DNA of 64,000 nucleotides from Siphonodentalium dalli (Eukaryota; Mollusca; Scaphopoda; Gadilida; Siphonodentaliidae). Made by a program: the position numbers and the translations under genes. Shown piece after piece: positions 36,735 through 48,628 of the stretch (position 1 is the first letter of the stretch; each line of letters begins with the position of its first letter). The notes under the pieces were generated by a model, which searched no databases, had not been told where the DNA came from, and saw only the letters and a list, made by a program, of their open reading frames with translations. Location of the stretch: the NCBI GenBank assembly GCA_032622095.1, contig CP136064.1, positions 247,413,827 to 247,477,826 on the forward strand. The letters are read 5' to 3'.

Positions 36735-39700
36735 ATGTTCTCTGACAGTGTCTACGCTTCATGGGACTCCGCCATCCCGTCGATCTTACCTCCACAGACA
36801 TACCAGCCTCAAGGTTGTCGGTACAAGAAACAAGAGATTCTACCTCAGGATTCACTTGCGGGAATAGGTAAGATTTCACCTTCTGTGCGTATGTTAGTTC
36901 CCCTTTGACCATTAATTTGGATACCGTGTCTGCTAAACAACTAAAATTCGAAAGTTCTACCCAGTCTCTTCTATCAGAATTAATCGATCAAAAATAAAAA
37001 GTGGCGCTGGAATATTGTTCTAGTTTATTCTATTAATTCAGACTTCTTCATTCTGACTGTTTAAAACAATACTGAAATAATGTGTGGCCAAATGTTCAAG
37101 TCCCACATAACTGAGCTGTTTTTGGCTGATGCTAATCGGTTTTCGGATACCTTTTTAAGTCATGCATAACGATTGACTAAACTGGAGCATGTGGTTTTGT
37201 ACACAGTGTTTACCCAGTTAATTTACACACGTTTCATGTTTGTTTTGCTTATTTTCAGACTGTCGAGCATCACATGAACGACCCGTTGATGTTAATGCAA
37301 TCCACAACCACAAGAGGGAAGTAACCGTGTCTCTACACAATGCTGGAATGTGGAGAAAGTTTGATCAGATCGGGACGGAAATGATAGTCACAAAAGTTGG
37401 AAGGTAAGCGTGGGTCTTGGAGAAGCAAGTCACATTCAATTCTCACCGATTCGTTTTATTCAGATTGTTAAAAAACTGTCTATTTATTACCGCAAATCGG
37501 GTCATGGAATATTGCTACGTGGTTGTCATATAATTTCTTGAATTTTCAGAAGTTTCAGGCACATAAATAAAAAAGTGTTTTCTTGCGTATTTACTGTATC
37601 ACATAAATTTACATCATAATAATTATCGACCAATATGTTCGTATTTCATTCGCCAGCAGTTTGCCGAAGAACAAATATGTTAATAAACAGTGTGATCGCA
37701 TGTGGCTCAATTCGCGGTTCTCTAAATCTTTGTAGTATGCGCACTCACCACATTTTTATATGACGATTTCTCTTTGCAGACGGATGTTCCCATCACTGTC
37801 GTACTACATTGAGGGACTACACCCCACGAAGCAGTACACCCTCTCCATCGACGTGGTTTCCGTGGACGACTGTCGGTACAAGTTCTACGACTCTGAGTGG
37901 TTAGCTTCCGGTAACGCCGACAGTCCCGTTCCCATGACAACCTATGTACACCCCGATTCGCCGGCACCCGGATCATTCTGGATGCGCAAGCCTGTCATGT
38001 TCCACAAACTCAAGCTGACAAATAACAGGAAATCGCAACAAGGGAATGTAAGTATGGTGGGTTTATTTTTTTATTTTTGAATAACTAACTTCATTAAATT
38101 TTAACTCAATTCTCAACATTATCAACAGAGTGTTATTGGCATTGAATGAACATAACACAAAACTGTTCACTTTGTATTACCTCATATTACACATCATACC
38201 GGTGTTATCTGTTTATTTATTTGTGTCATGGAATGGAAACAAAATAGTGGTCGTTTCAAACTAGTTCAAACTTTACAAGCGTCACATTGTTTGGTCAAAA
38301 GGAATTCAATAAACTTCTCTGATGTGTTCGCGTACTATTTGTCCCACATTCATAAGTGAATACTCGCCCATGGCTAGTTATTTTATTCTCACTGATTCGT
38401 TAAATCTGTATAAAAGAATCTAATTAAATGTCCAATATGTTTATTCTCATTGGACTGTAAATACATGCAGTATTTGAGAGTAATTGTTAACAAAATAGCA
38501 GAAGGGCACGAACTCTGAATGGGGTTCTATGTCTGCCGTTCGCTGGTATGATCCGAATGTACTTACACAATTAATTATGATTAGACCATTCCGTTGTATT
38601 CTGCTATAACTCGAATTGAGAATCCATTCAGTGAACGAATGTTTAACCTAACTTCTGTTTGCAGGTCATAGTGAACACGATGCAGAAATACAAGCCTCGT
38701 CTTCATATATCCATGGCAGACGACCATCCCGGACAAGCGCTAACAAAGACTTTCACCTTTGCTGAGACAACTTTCATTCCTGTCACCGCATACCAGAGTG
38801 AAGAGGTACGTATCTAGTATTAAAAATCTCAAACCTTCCAATAACATATGATTCAATAATTTTCAACGGCTTGAAAAGTGAAGAAGGAAGACATTACATT
38901 TTAGCTCTATATCAGGGAAATTCAATGAACTGCACTCATATAATAGTGAAATGGTAATGAATAAATTCGACTTGATGCATTAATATATGGTATGCTTGAT
39001 GCCGAAGTACTTCATTATTTGTCAATTGAATTCCAGGTAACACCCATTTTATATTCTGATATAGTTGCTAAGAGTCTTCAGGGTTGCATTCCGGCCTCAT
39101 TCAGCCATTGCTCTACTTATTACCCTCTGTATAACGAAATATCGATTCAACTATATATCAACTTTACACTTCACTTTGTATCTCTTCGATTCGTAACATA
39201 CATTCGTTATGACACGTTGGAATTTCTTCTTTCAGATCACGAAGCTCAAGATCGACAATAATCCATTCGCAAAAGGCTTCAGAGAAAATAAAGATGAGAG
39301 GTGAGTATTATATGCATTCCATTATGGTAAATTTCGACCGCATGACATAACAAATGTACACAAGGATGTGTTATTTGTCATCATTAAGATAGGATAATTT
39401 ATTTCCAATAGACATATATACATACATAACATAGAAAGAACAAGATAAACACTCACAACTGTATGTGGTATATTGAGAGGGGACGGCTTAGTCCAATATA
39501 GACTGTCTTCCTGCCACCCCATGTTTCTCCTGGTCAAGAATATATGTCACGAAATTAAAATTTGATATCAAGTAATCGTTTACTTCTTGTTTTATTCAAA
39601 TCTCACCGTTTCCCCATCTGTTCCATTTGCCGATAATTAGGTGCGGTTCGGACTATGACGCCTACCATTTTATTCCACTTTTATTGTAATCAGATCCAAC

Positions 39701-40880
39701 CGTCGCCAGAAACAATGGGCAAATAAGATATTTAGATAAGAATGTTAGACCTTCATTATTGTTTTCTTTCAAATCTGATTACTGTATCCTCTTTTTTCCC
39801 CCAGCTCCAGAACAATGACAAAGAAGCGACTGAGATCAGAGTCTGAAGACATGAGTGGTAAGTTTTCATATACCAGTGAGGTCAAAACGCTTAGTTATTC
39901 ATTCTCTTTACTCTAAACAGAAACTTATACGTACTCTTTTATGAGGTAAGAATTTGAGCTTACAAGACGAAAAATCAAATTTTTATTCACGATGAACGAA
40001 CTTAAAAAAAGATTATTCCTGGAATCCACTTCAAATACAAGCGAACCATCGGTTTTATTTCCCGAGGTACGTGTTTAAAATACAAGAAGATATTAGCATC
40101 TGGAAATCTATCCAAACACAATTCAAACAATTATTGGCTGCACCTGTCGTCTCGACAGGCTCTCTCGTATCATTTACTTTGGATACTATTTCTATTTTTT
40201 ATTCAAAAGTTAATTCGTATGTTTTATTTTGCAGATTTTCAACCAGAAAGCAAAAGAACGCAAGTGAATCCTACCCACACCAAACTCCACACAAAGACTG
40301 TTCGCCACAGAGCTACCCACACACTCAGGTTTTGGATTCGCCGATACCGCCCTGGGATAGCCGAATACTTCCAGCCTTCACCTCATCATCACCCGTCTTC
40401 TCGGGGTCATACGACGAACTCAGTTACGATAGCAGGAATTTCAACAGTTGTTGCCAATTCAGTCACCAAGCAGTATGTTCCTCTGTGCTACCATATTCCA
40501 ACGACCTATTTGCACTAGCAGCGTTGTGTGAACCATCGTCGCGATTGGCACCAGACTTTGAACAACTTAAAGCAGACATCTTCGATATATCAAAGAATAA
40601 GGACGACATAAGCCTTCCAGCCACTGATGACGAAGATTCACATATCTCACCCGATAGCCTGGCACCTTCCCTCAGATTCTATGAATCCTCACCAGATGGC
40701 GATGTTCAGTCAGATTCTTCCAACAGCAACATCGGAAGCGACGGTTACTGCGACGATACAAAGGAAATAGTGAACTCGTTTGTTTCTGAGGAGTTACAGG
40801 CGACTTCAGAGAAATGTGACCACGATATTCTGAGAGAAGCCATGTCCATGACCTTCACCCCGAGTGACTTGTCCTTCTAA
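36735..40880 (+). CDS. T-box transcription factor, array gene 3, frameshifted in the last exon
   Basis: Coding exons: 36735-36867, 37259-37403, 37780-38047, 38665-38805, 39236-39300, 39805-39857, and a last exon from 40235. Exons 1-6 are intact and give a full T-box with SYYIEGLHP in exon 3 and HISMADDHPGQ plus FAETTFIPVTAYQ in exon 4. In the last exon one C is missing in 'cccacaccaaactcc' (about 40277-40285; genes 1, 2 and 4 have an extra C). Read as is, the protein leaves the family frame about 16 residues into this exon and stops at 40516-40518, giving about 362 aa with no acidic C-terminal region. The rest of the old frame stays open to the usual stop at 40880, so the lesion is recent or is a sequence error. 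If real, it makes a DNA-binding protein lacking the probable activation domain, or a pseudogene. Confidence 0.88.
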
Positions 40881-41012
40881 ACTCACATACTGAATATACA
40901 TCAACGTGTTGCTGGATTATTGCGTCCGTTTGTTTTATGAATATTGTTATTTATTATTATTTATATGCATATTTACCGTTACTATATTTGTTATCGTATC
41001 GTGAAAGTGTTA

Positions 41013-41018
41013 AATAAA
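41013..41018 (+). terminator. Polyadenylation signal, gene 3
   Basis: AATAAA in the conserved 3' UTR context. Confidence 0.65.
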
Positions 41019-41253
41019 ATTATCAGAATTTGATAGCTGCATATTTTTATCCTAGCATAACCCTTTATTTAATAATCACTCATAGACGAGTAGTTCCATT
41101 AGGGAATGTTCAGATAATAAGTTCAACATACGGTCGTCTGTTCGATTAAACATATTTATTCGCCATATATGCATATAGATACATATATTCGGCAACGGGA
41201 TTGAAGAACGATTGTGGGCCACTCATATATGCTACTTCTCTCCTCCGTTGAAC

Positions 41254-41845
41254 CACCTAATACGCACACGCTTGACTACCAAAAGATAACATATCCAGGT
41301 TCACGATATGATGGCTATTGGCATTCAATCGCGACCACGGGAGGCACGCGTGGTTTCGATTGACTATCATATTTAATCTGAAGGGTAATAACTCTATAAA
41401 GAATGTACCTTTACGAAATAACGGCGATTTGTATGAGAAATTGCAACGCCACAATAGATCTACTCTGGTGAAATATAAGTCAAATTCTTCTATTGGGTGG
41501 GTGGGCTTGGGGGAGGTTTGGGTTACGCTGTTTAAAACACTTCTTCAAATATCTCCGTTATTTAGTTAATACAAAAAAAATCCTATTTCTATATTTCGCC
41601 ATTTCGCTGCATTTTTTATTCCGCTATTTCGCTGTATTTTCCTATTCGCTTTTTCGTTGTATTTCATATTTCGATAATTCGCTATATTAGACATATTATG
41701 GGATATGGGATTATATGATACCCCACATTCTGATATTCAATCGAACATCACGTGCCACCCGTGCTCGCGATTAGATGCCACTAGCCATCCAATCGTGAAC
41801 CCCGATTACATATTGTTTGCTATCAAATCCTTGGCGTATTGGCTG
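41254..41845. mobile_element. MITE with about 110-bp inverted repeats, unit 3
   Basis: The target gttgaac is present on both sides (41247-41253 and 41846-41852), and the site is uninterrupted in the other units. The ends form long imperfect inverted repeats: 'ggttcacgatatgatggcta' near the left matches, reversed, the sequence around 41780-41805. The middle (about 41585-41690) is a degenerate 'tatttcgct' tandem repeat. There is no coding capacity. Confidence 0.85.
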
Positions 41846-42226
41846 GTTGAACTTATATAGTGAACATTTCCCCACCAATGAATAGGAATCCTTCTGTACT
41901 TGTATCAGGTGTCGTCTACTTATATTTCCTGAACATCCCTCCATGTTAATAATAGACCTTTCCAATATATACCTTCTAACTGAAAGAGAGAGTCCATTTA
42001 GTAAAGAAAGGGTTATTTACGGACTAACTGTATCGTCGGTTACAGTTCGTGTGACGTTTATCGTATATTACGATTTCAAAGGTCACGTGATCAGTGCACA
42101 GTATTTCTGCACATAATTTGTTTCGACGAAACATGCATCAAAGAGGAATAATCCAACAATAACTAAAACTAGAAAATCAATCGCCACACTTTTTGTATTT
42201 TGTACAAGGCTAATGATCTATGATCT

Positions 42227-42342
42227 GGGGTGAATACTATGAACAATTTTATACCTGTAAATACAAATAGTATTTATTAATTTGTAATTACAAATTTGTG
42301 TTAACTATCACAGTCGTTTCATAGTACAGGGAAAATGTCTCG
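42227..42342. mobile_element. Small inverted-repeat insertion, unit 3
   Basis: About 116 bp present only in unit 3, placed in 'gatct/gatcgact'. Its ends include 'atactatgaac' and the reversed 'gtttcatagta'. It is probably a tiny MITE. Confidence 0.55.
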
Positions 42343-42861
42343 ATCGACTTTTAATATTATATGACCACGACCTGGTAATTCTCAGCATCTGAACTTAATA
42401 CCATTATTTTTATGTCCGATTTCTTCGGAAACTTTCCGAGTAATGCGACTCATGTCGCGTGGCTATATATAAAGCGCAGTGTTTTCGTTTTAATATAAAT
42501 AGTTTATATGATGTAATTTGATTCCCCAATGGCAACAGTCACGTTCCTGGGGTTTTTTTTCCACTCCCATTGAAGATTGATTGCAATAAATAAATAAACG
42601 TACAGTGCCAAATAACAACCATACGGGTGGAAATTTAATCAGGAATCAGGAAATTAACAAGCCTACCCGGTACATACACGTATGTATCAATATATCTGTA
42701 GAGATTTCAGTGCAAGTGTCGATGCTGGCCTGTGGCCATATGCGCACTGGGATCGAGCAGATCCACCACCCAATTTGTCCAGGTTTGTTTTGCCGAAACC
42801 ATATTAGTAGGGTATATAGGGATCTTTAACATGCACACATTGTTACACACGGGACAGCCAT

Positions 42862-43221
42862 TCAGTGTCGGTTCCCGATCCGGCTGGGTGCCCAACTTAA
42901 TGTCATCCCTGATAATGACATTACAAGAGGAGCAGAGTTACGCAATTCGCCCAGAATGTGTTTTTCAAATTTTGTCTGAGATTCTGTTGCTTCTGGAATC
43001 GTTCTCAGAACACTGATTGTGGCATCGATGGTTGATTCGTGATGCCCATGATGTCGACACAAAGTCCAAACGATACTATATCGGATTCGGTCGTGTCGAA
43101 GGTGTAACTCAAAGGTGGGCTCATAAACCGACTGATCTATTCGCTCCTCGCTGTATAAATTATAATAATTAATGTATGCTTCATATTTGGCACTTGTGAG
43201 TACTTCTGCGAAAGCGGTCAT
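42862..43221 (-). other. Conserved minus-strand open frame of unknown nature, unit 3
   Basis: This 119-codon frame in the T-box 3' flank includes HESTIDATISVLRTIPEATESQTKFEKHIL. No domain was recognised. In units 1 and 2 the same frame is cut by the SINE, and in unit 4 it is not kept open. Its start overlaps the hairpin arm. It may be an old transposon or retrogene remnant; it may also be chance. It is listed because it is the longest non-T-box frame in the unit 3 flank. Confidence 0.2.
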
Positions 43222-43260
43222 GCCTCATTTATTTTAGGTCAACATGACCGCTTTCGCAGA
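43205..43260. repeat. Perfect 18-bp stem hairpin, unit 3
   Basis: Arms at 43205-43222 and 43243-43260 are identical to those in units 1 and 2. A related single arm follows at about 45583-45600, past the composite insertion. Confidence 0.7.
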
Positions 43261-43599
43261 TTAAATGTACTCAGTAAGTTCATTGTGAACGGTTCATGAC
43301 TTACCTAGTTATTCAGACAACTGAATCTTAGCGCAACTTCAAGAGAAAATAAATGACAAAATTATAAATATCGACACACAGGCACGGTCACAGCTTCAAC
43401 TTTAAGCCTTAATTTTGGACCACACTGGTCAAAAAATAAATACAGATTACAACTAACCACAATCGGCCGAATTCTGGTCCCTGGTCCAGACCAGGGTTTC
43501 ATGTAAACCATAGTCTAGACCAGGCCGAAACCACGGTGATCGCCATGTGTTACCCAGCTTCGAGGCGAGTAAGCTGGGATTATTGGTCAGCACTGGTCC

Positions 43600-43950
43600 G
43601 TATTCTCGTCTTTTTGAAACTCAGGTTTACGTAAACCAAGGTTTGCCTTCTTATTGTCATTCAAGCCTGTATCGGTCTGTTCATAATTCGAACCATGTGG
43701 TAACGTACAAGTTCTGGTAACAGAAACATATGTATTTTTTGGAAGCATTTTTCTTTATGTTAACCAAATAGGAATTGTGTTTTATTGATATGCCGTGTAG
43801 AAGAAAGATTATAATTAGATATGAACTGGACAAAATGTAATATAATCGATAATTATGTGTGTTATAGGTAATAGTCTACAACTGAGACCTAGTACCCCCC
43901 TGGTCTGAGATTTTTGTATAAACCGAGACTTGAACCTGAGACGAGAATAC
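43600..43950. mobile_element. Nested inverted-repeat element inside the composite transposon
   Basis: The left end 'gtattctcgtcttt...aaactcaggttta' and the right end 'taaaccgagacttgaacctgagacgagaatac' are imperfect inverted repeats. There is no coding capacity. Confidence 0.55.
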
Positions 43951-44956
43951 CTTTTTCTGTTTTCGCAGTAACGATACAGATTGGTAATTTGATTGTAAAT
44001 CATGCGTGCGTTTATCTGGCTGTACAGTGGAGTTTTATTTATAACAGTATTGCCTTGTTTGAAAGCATATAACCGTTAGATGGATTAAGTCAGATTTTCG
44101 TGCTATTATTTCTAATATGTTATCGATGGGTTTGGTTGACACGGATAAATAGGGAATAATAGTAGTTTTGCAATCGGAACGTAATCCGCATTGGATGCGG
44201 GTGTCTTTCGTTCCGTGTTTCTGAAATGAATTGAGGTCGGAGCTAGTTTTGATAGTACTAATTCATCATTTGAGAATAAATTATTGCTGGACTGGATATA
44301 CAATATAACAGCAAAAACTCTCAAAATTATATTAAGTCAGAACGAAAAATTGTGGTTCAGAATAAGGAAATGTCCGATTAAATTGAATTAAATTAAATTA
44401 AATGTATGGGACCCCTGCTCTTGATTAATGATTTATTTGGTACAGTTTCTTAAGCCTTGACATTTCAAATTGGTTTATTTGTCATAATTTGTCTTTAAAC
44501 ATGGATTTGGAAACAAATTACATGGCAATGGAAATATCTGCTACTCCTATCGGGAGTGTGATACAACGCACCCATGTGGATTTTTTCCGATACCCCCACC
44601 AACCCACCCCCCCCCCCCCCCTTGTGACCATTACATTTTCTGGAAAATAATTTTCAATCACGGCGATAGTTATTTAGAATCTTTCTAAATTTTCAACTTA
44701 TTGCAAATTCCCAAGACCGCGAAATTACGTTGCACATGTCACCCCCTCACCCCAATGCATTGTTGAAAATTTCCAACAAGTACCTCACTATTTCTAGTTG
44801 TTGGAAATTCCCACCTGATATCCCCTATAATAATGGTTCAAAATGTTTTCAAGAGCTGAATGTAATTTATGTGTAATAGTTTGACGCAAAGTTGAACAAT
44901 ATATAGTTGGTTCTTGATCTGAACAAACAATATGTTACACTATACATTGACTGTAA

Positions 44957-45300
44957 AGGACGCCGGTGGTCCCGTCGGTAGAATGCTCGGGGCATTACCC
45001 CGCCATTTGCCATCTAGCGCTGACGAAAATTGTTCGAAAGCGCGGTTTCGCGATCTACTCTAAGTGAGGATAATCTTATTCGTGTATCTGGGCAAGTTTG
45101 TCGGTCCCATTCCGGGGTCGGTATTTCTACACACAGCGGAGTGTTTCTCGGTGAAATTTACTCTCTGCGTAGACTTTCCTCCACCCGTAAAACTGACAAC
45201 GTCGTGACATCCGCATAGGGGGTGAGATATCCGCACCACCCCTGCCCCGTGATCCCTGTCGAACGGCGACGGCATACAGATACCGCTATACAACACGGAT
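44957..45300 (+). mobile_element. Possible tRNA-like SINE in the composite transposon
   Basis: 'ggtggtcccgtcggtagaatg' resembles an A-box region and 'gcgcggtttcgcgatct' a B-box, but the spacing is longer than in a tRNA. The GC-rich body differs from the surrounding AT-rich DNA. Low certainty. Confidence 0.3.
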
Positions 45301-46422
45301 GTAAGCCGCTTTCACGTGCTCAGGTTTGGAGACACCAACACACCAATCTCGATGCAGCGCTCAGCACGCTTTTGTCCATAGATTGTCATTGATTGTCGTT
45401 GATTGTACAACAATGCGCCGATCCCAGCTTGCGACCAGGTGGTTTCGCGAAACCAAGTCCTGACATGGAACACCGTGATTATTAGGGTGGTCTAGACCTG
45501 AGACCAGAATTCAGCCGTCTAAGTCTGTTTATAGACGCGGTTGCAGTATATTCCTATCATTATCTTCCATATCTTCTGTCAACATGACCGCTTTCGCAGA
45601 TTGATGCTTCCAGAGGTCAAGTCGCTCTGTATATATTTACTGGGTGTTTGCGATTGGGGACATACAAAATAGTTTCTCAACTTTAATAAGTGAATAACAT
45701 TGTAAACTTGTAAACAAGAGTATTCATCACAGTTAATGATAACTTGTACACATTAGTTCATTATATTCAAATTTTTCTAATCGAAGCAAGATAATCAACG
45801 ACGACCACCATGTTAGTAATGTGCAATTTTCTCTGATAGGAACCGGAAACGGAACGAAAGGTTGAACTCAATCTAGACGGTGACATTTTGTGCTCACTAT
45901 CCCCGAATATATGTTGCTTTTATATTGTAAGCTCCATTATCTGAAGAGAAATAATTTATTTTGTCCTTAAAATGTGTGAGAATCGATAAAAAGACCAGAT
46001 TTACGGAATAATTCGTTCCGGAATTTAATGATTCCCCCATTTGATATTATCATCAATAATATTTATTGCATGCGAACACTGTACAATTTAATAATTTACA
46101 ATTTCGAAGAGGTATTTTTCTCATAAAACACGATGAAATAACTAAATACATTTCCTATTTTAGGAAAATATCCGGGTTCTGTAACAGAATAAAGTTAAGA
46201 ACTACCCACGGAACACAAAGTTTTTTAATTCTGTCGGTCGTATAATTGACGTTATTCGTAGAATGTACGCACTACGTTCGTGGCTGAACTACATCTTCTG
46301 AGATTATTGCGCATCAATTTCAACTTTCATAAATTCGATGATATGAGGCGTTTTCGAACCAACGCTGTTCAATTTCTTATCTTATCGGTCTATAGGGCGT
46401 GTTCGAACACTGATCAGGTTCA

Positions 46423-46467
46423 TATATAGGAGCGGACCCGCCTATCCTGATTCCTTTCAGTCTGGCC
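46423..46467 (+). promoter_or_regulatory. Candidate core promoter, gene 4
   Basis: TATATA at 46423-46428 and ttcagtct at about 46456-46463, same context as at 34866. About 2.2 kb before the gene 4 ATG. Confidence 0.35.
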
Positions 46468-46783
46468 CCTTTTTTCTACCATATCATGAATAGACTAATA
46501 CGGAACGCTCTGTTCTGTTCCATCCCATGCACATGGTGTTGCTTGTTTTGAAACAAACATCGTGTTCAAAGTTGTATTTTGTATGACTTCAATGTATCTT
46601 CCTGTAACATAATGTAATGTACGTCAAAATGTAGTTCAGCTATTTATCGACCTATTTCAATACCGTGTTTTAGATGTATTTTTTAGAGAAAACAGCCATA
46701 TGGCTTTTAGACCAACATCATGCACAGAAGCTTTTTCAAACATGATAATTTAAATTATTCTGGTGTAGAACAGCTCCAATAAA

Positions 46784-47640
46784 CTTATGATCAATTAAAT
46801 TCAATGTAGTTTCTGTTCATCGATATAAAGATATTACAGAAAAGTGAGAGTACAAGATATTATATGACATCAAAATATTCATTTAGTACATTATATATAA
46901 CAATAACTTACACATGAGGCACACATGAGTGTTTATATTTGTATCAGTCTCCGGTCGGTTGATAATTTCAGGTACAGTGGGCGGGGAGCTTACTTTATGG
47001 TCGGGGATGTCGATATTTTAAACATAGGGTGGGTGCACGGAATATTAGTGCTATATCATCAAGTGGACTTGCCAGAACATATCCTGGACTTTCCTTGTGG
47101 TAGTTGACAGATTCCTAATTGTCTTTTTTATTTCTAGTCTTGAAGAGTTATGGGAGTTTGTGGGCATTCGGTCTTCTATAGAAATAGGGTTTTAAATATA
47201 TCGATCTGATCTGAGTTCCTTTAACTGTGTACACTTCAATCAATCAATCAATAGTTTATGGTAAATCATGATAACGTGATATTTGTCGCCTAGTTCTTTG
47301 GTACATAGTGGACATACTCTGGTTGAATAGTCAATTGTTCAGCCAAGATCCTTGTCGAAATGGGGCGATCATTGCTCAGTGATTGGTTGGGGTGTGTGCA
47401 CTATAATAACACGATCGCGATGAGTAGTTGTTTGTGTAAGAATCCCAACTGTTGATTGTTGTTTTGATAACTAATCACACTAGCATCGTTGAGAAAACAA
47501 CTCCGAAAACTAGTCGAGCATCTATAAATTGATACCAGGGGATGTGAGATGTGACAATGAGTATCCCTGTATCTGTATATATACTGAAACTTATCGACAG
47601 AATAAATCATAATCCAAACATACCGCATCATAACCAGTTC
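46784..47640 (-). mobile_element. Old LINE relic upstream of gene 4
   Basis: Nearly identical to the unit 3 relic, with the same degraded tail and the same 'gtagttgacagattcctaat' block. Confidence 0.6.
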
Positions 47641-47878
47641 ATCTCTTTATAACACAACGACTCAGCTACAGTTAAATTGTGAGTATAGCATGTGGTACCT
47701 TTTTATTAGTATTTGCATACTTGGTTCCCAGCTTGTTATGGTAGTGTTCTGTGTTCAGTTAATATATCATTGGAAACGTATGGTTTCAACATGAATGAGA
47801 ATGCTTCGTGTTCTAAGATAAGAAACACGATTCTTTGCTACCATTGTCTAAAACGTCTCAATATACTCTTATAGTTCA

Positions 47879-48361
47879 CCTTGGCGGTGGGTATCCTGTG
47901 AAAATATTTCCACCCGTCAAAAACCGCCACAAACAGAAATAACAACAAAATGTAGACAGACTTTGTCCGTATACAAATAAGAAATATCGCATAAACAGTA
48001 TGTTATTGTTACATTTTTGACCATTGTTATGTAAACAAAAGCATAAAAAGTTACTTTTCTGGTGTTTGTTTATATTATGATGGTAAACATAAAGAGCATT
48101 ATTTGTGGGTGAATTCCTGATATGGAACGAATAAAGAGCGTTTATGCCATTTGCGTGTGATTAGCCAGCAGCATTGTACTGTCTTCTGTAACACAATCAG
48201 GCTCTTGCTTAGGTAAAATATAGTAAATCTTTATGATAACATGCTGTTTACGCGATGGTCATGGTATATATGAACGAAACTGTATGCGTTTTAATGTTTT
48301 TTCTGTTTACGGTGATTGGAACAAATATGAATATTTTCGACAACTAAGGCCTCACGTGCCT
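47879..48361. mobile_element. MITE in the gene 4 upstream region, left end deleted
   Basis: Same element, orientation and position as 15542-16036 in unit 1, but the first about 18 bases (the left inverted repeat) are missing. The shared insertion site links the 5' ends of genes 1 and 4. Confidence 0.8.
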
Positions 48362-48628
48362 TTCAAGGAACAACATATTGTTCTGAGGTTGCAATAAATT
48401 TCGGAGTAAATGGCGGTTCATGTTAGTTTGGCACCAGTCGCTCTTGGTGAATTTATTTTATTTTAAGATTCAACAACTAGCACCCCATGGATAGGCGGCT
48501 AGAATTGCGCACGATTTGACACATTTCCGAACGTTCGTGTAACTTCTTGTTCACTCAATCGTGATTTATATAATCGTGCTAATTCACTCATTGATTTATT
48601 TCCTTTTTTTCATTACAGGAATTGAACC

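Larger units (their letters stand above)
43464..45517. mobile_element. Composite 2-kb inverted-repeat transposon, unit 3
   Basis: It interrupts the unit sequence between 'taaccac' and 'tctaagtctg', which are adjacent in units 1 and 2. The ends are inverted repeats: cggccgaattctggtc at the left and gaccagaattcagccg at the right, with looser similarity continuing about 100 bp inward (both sides carry 'ggtctagacc'-like and 'cacggtg' wording). No transposase frame is visible. It contains a nested smaller inverted-repeat element at 43600-43950 and a SINE-like stretch near 44957-45300. Confidence 0.75.

Noticed and set aside
41318..41690. Overlapping frames in unit 3
   Set aside because: They fall inside an inverted-repeat MITE and its tandem repeat.
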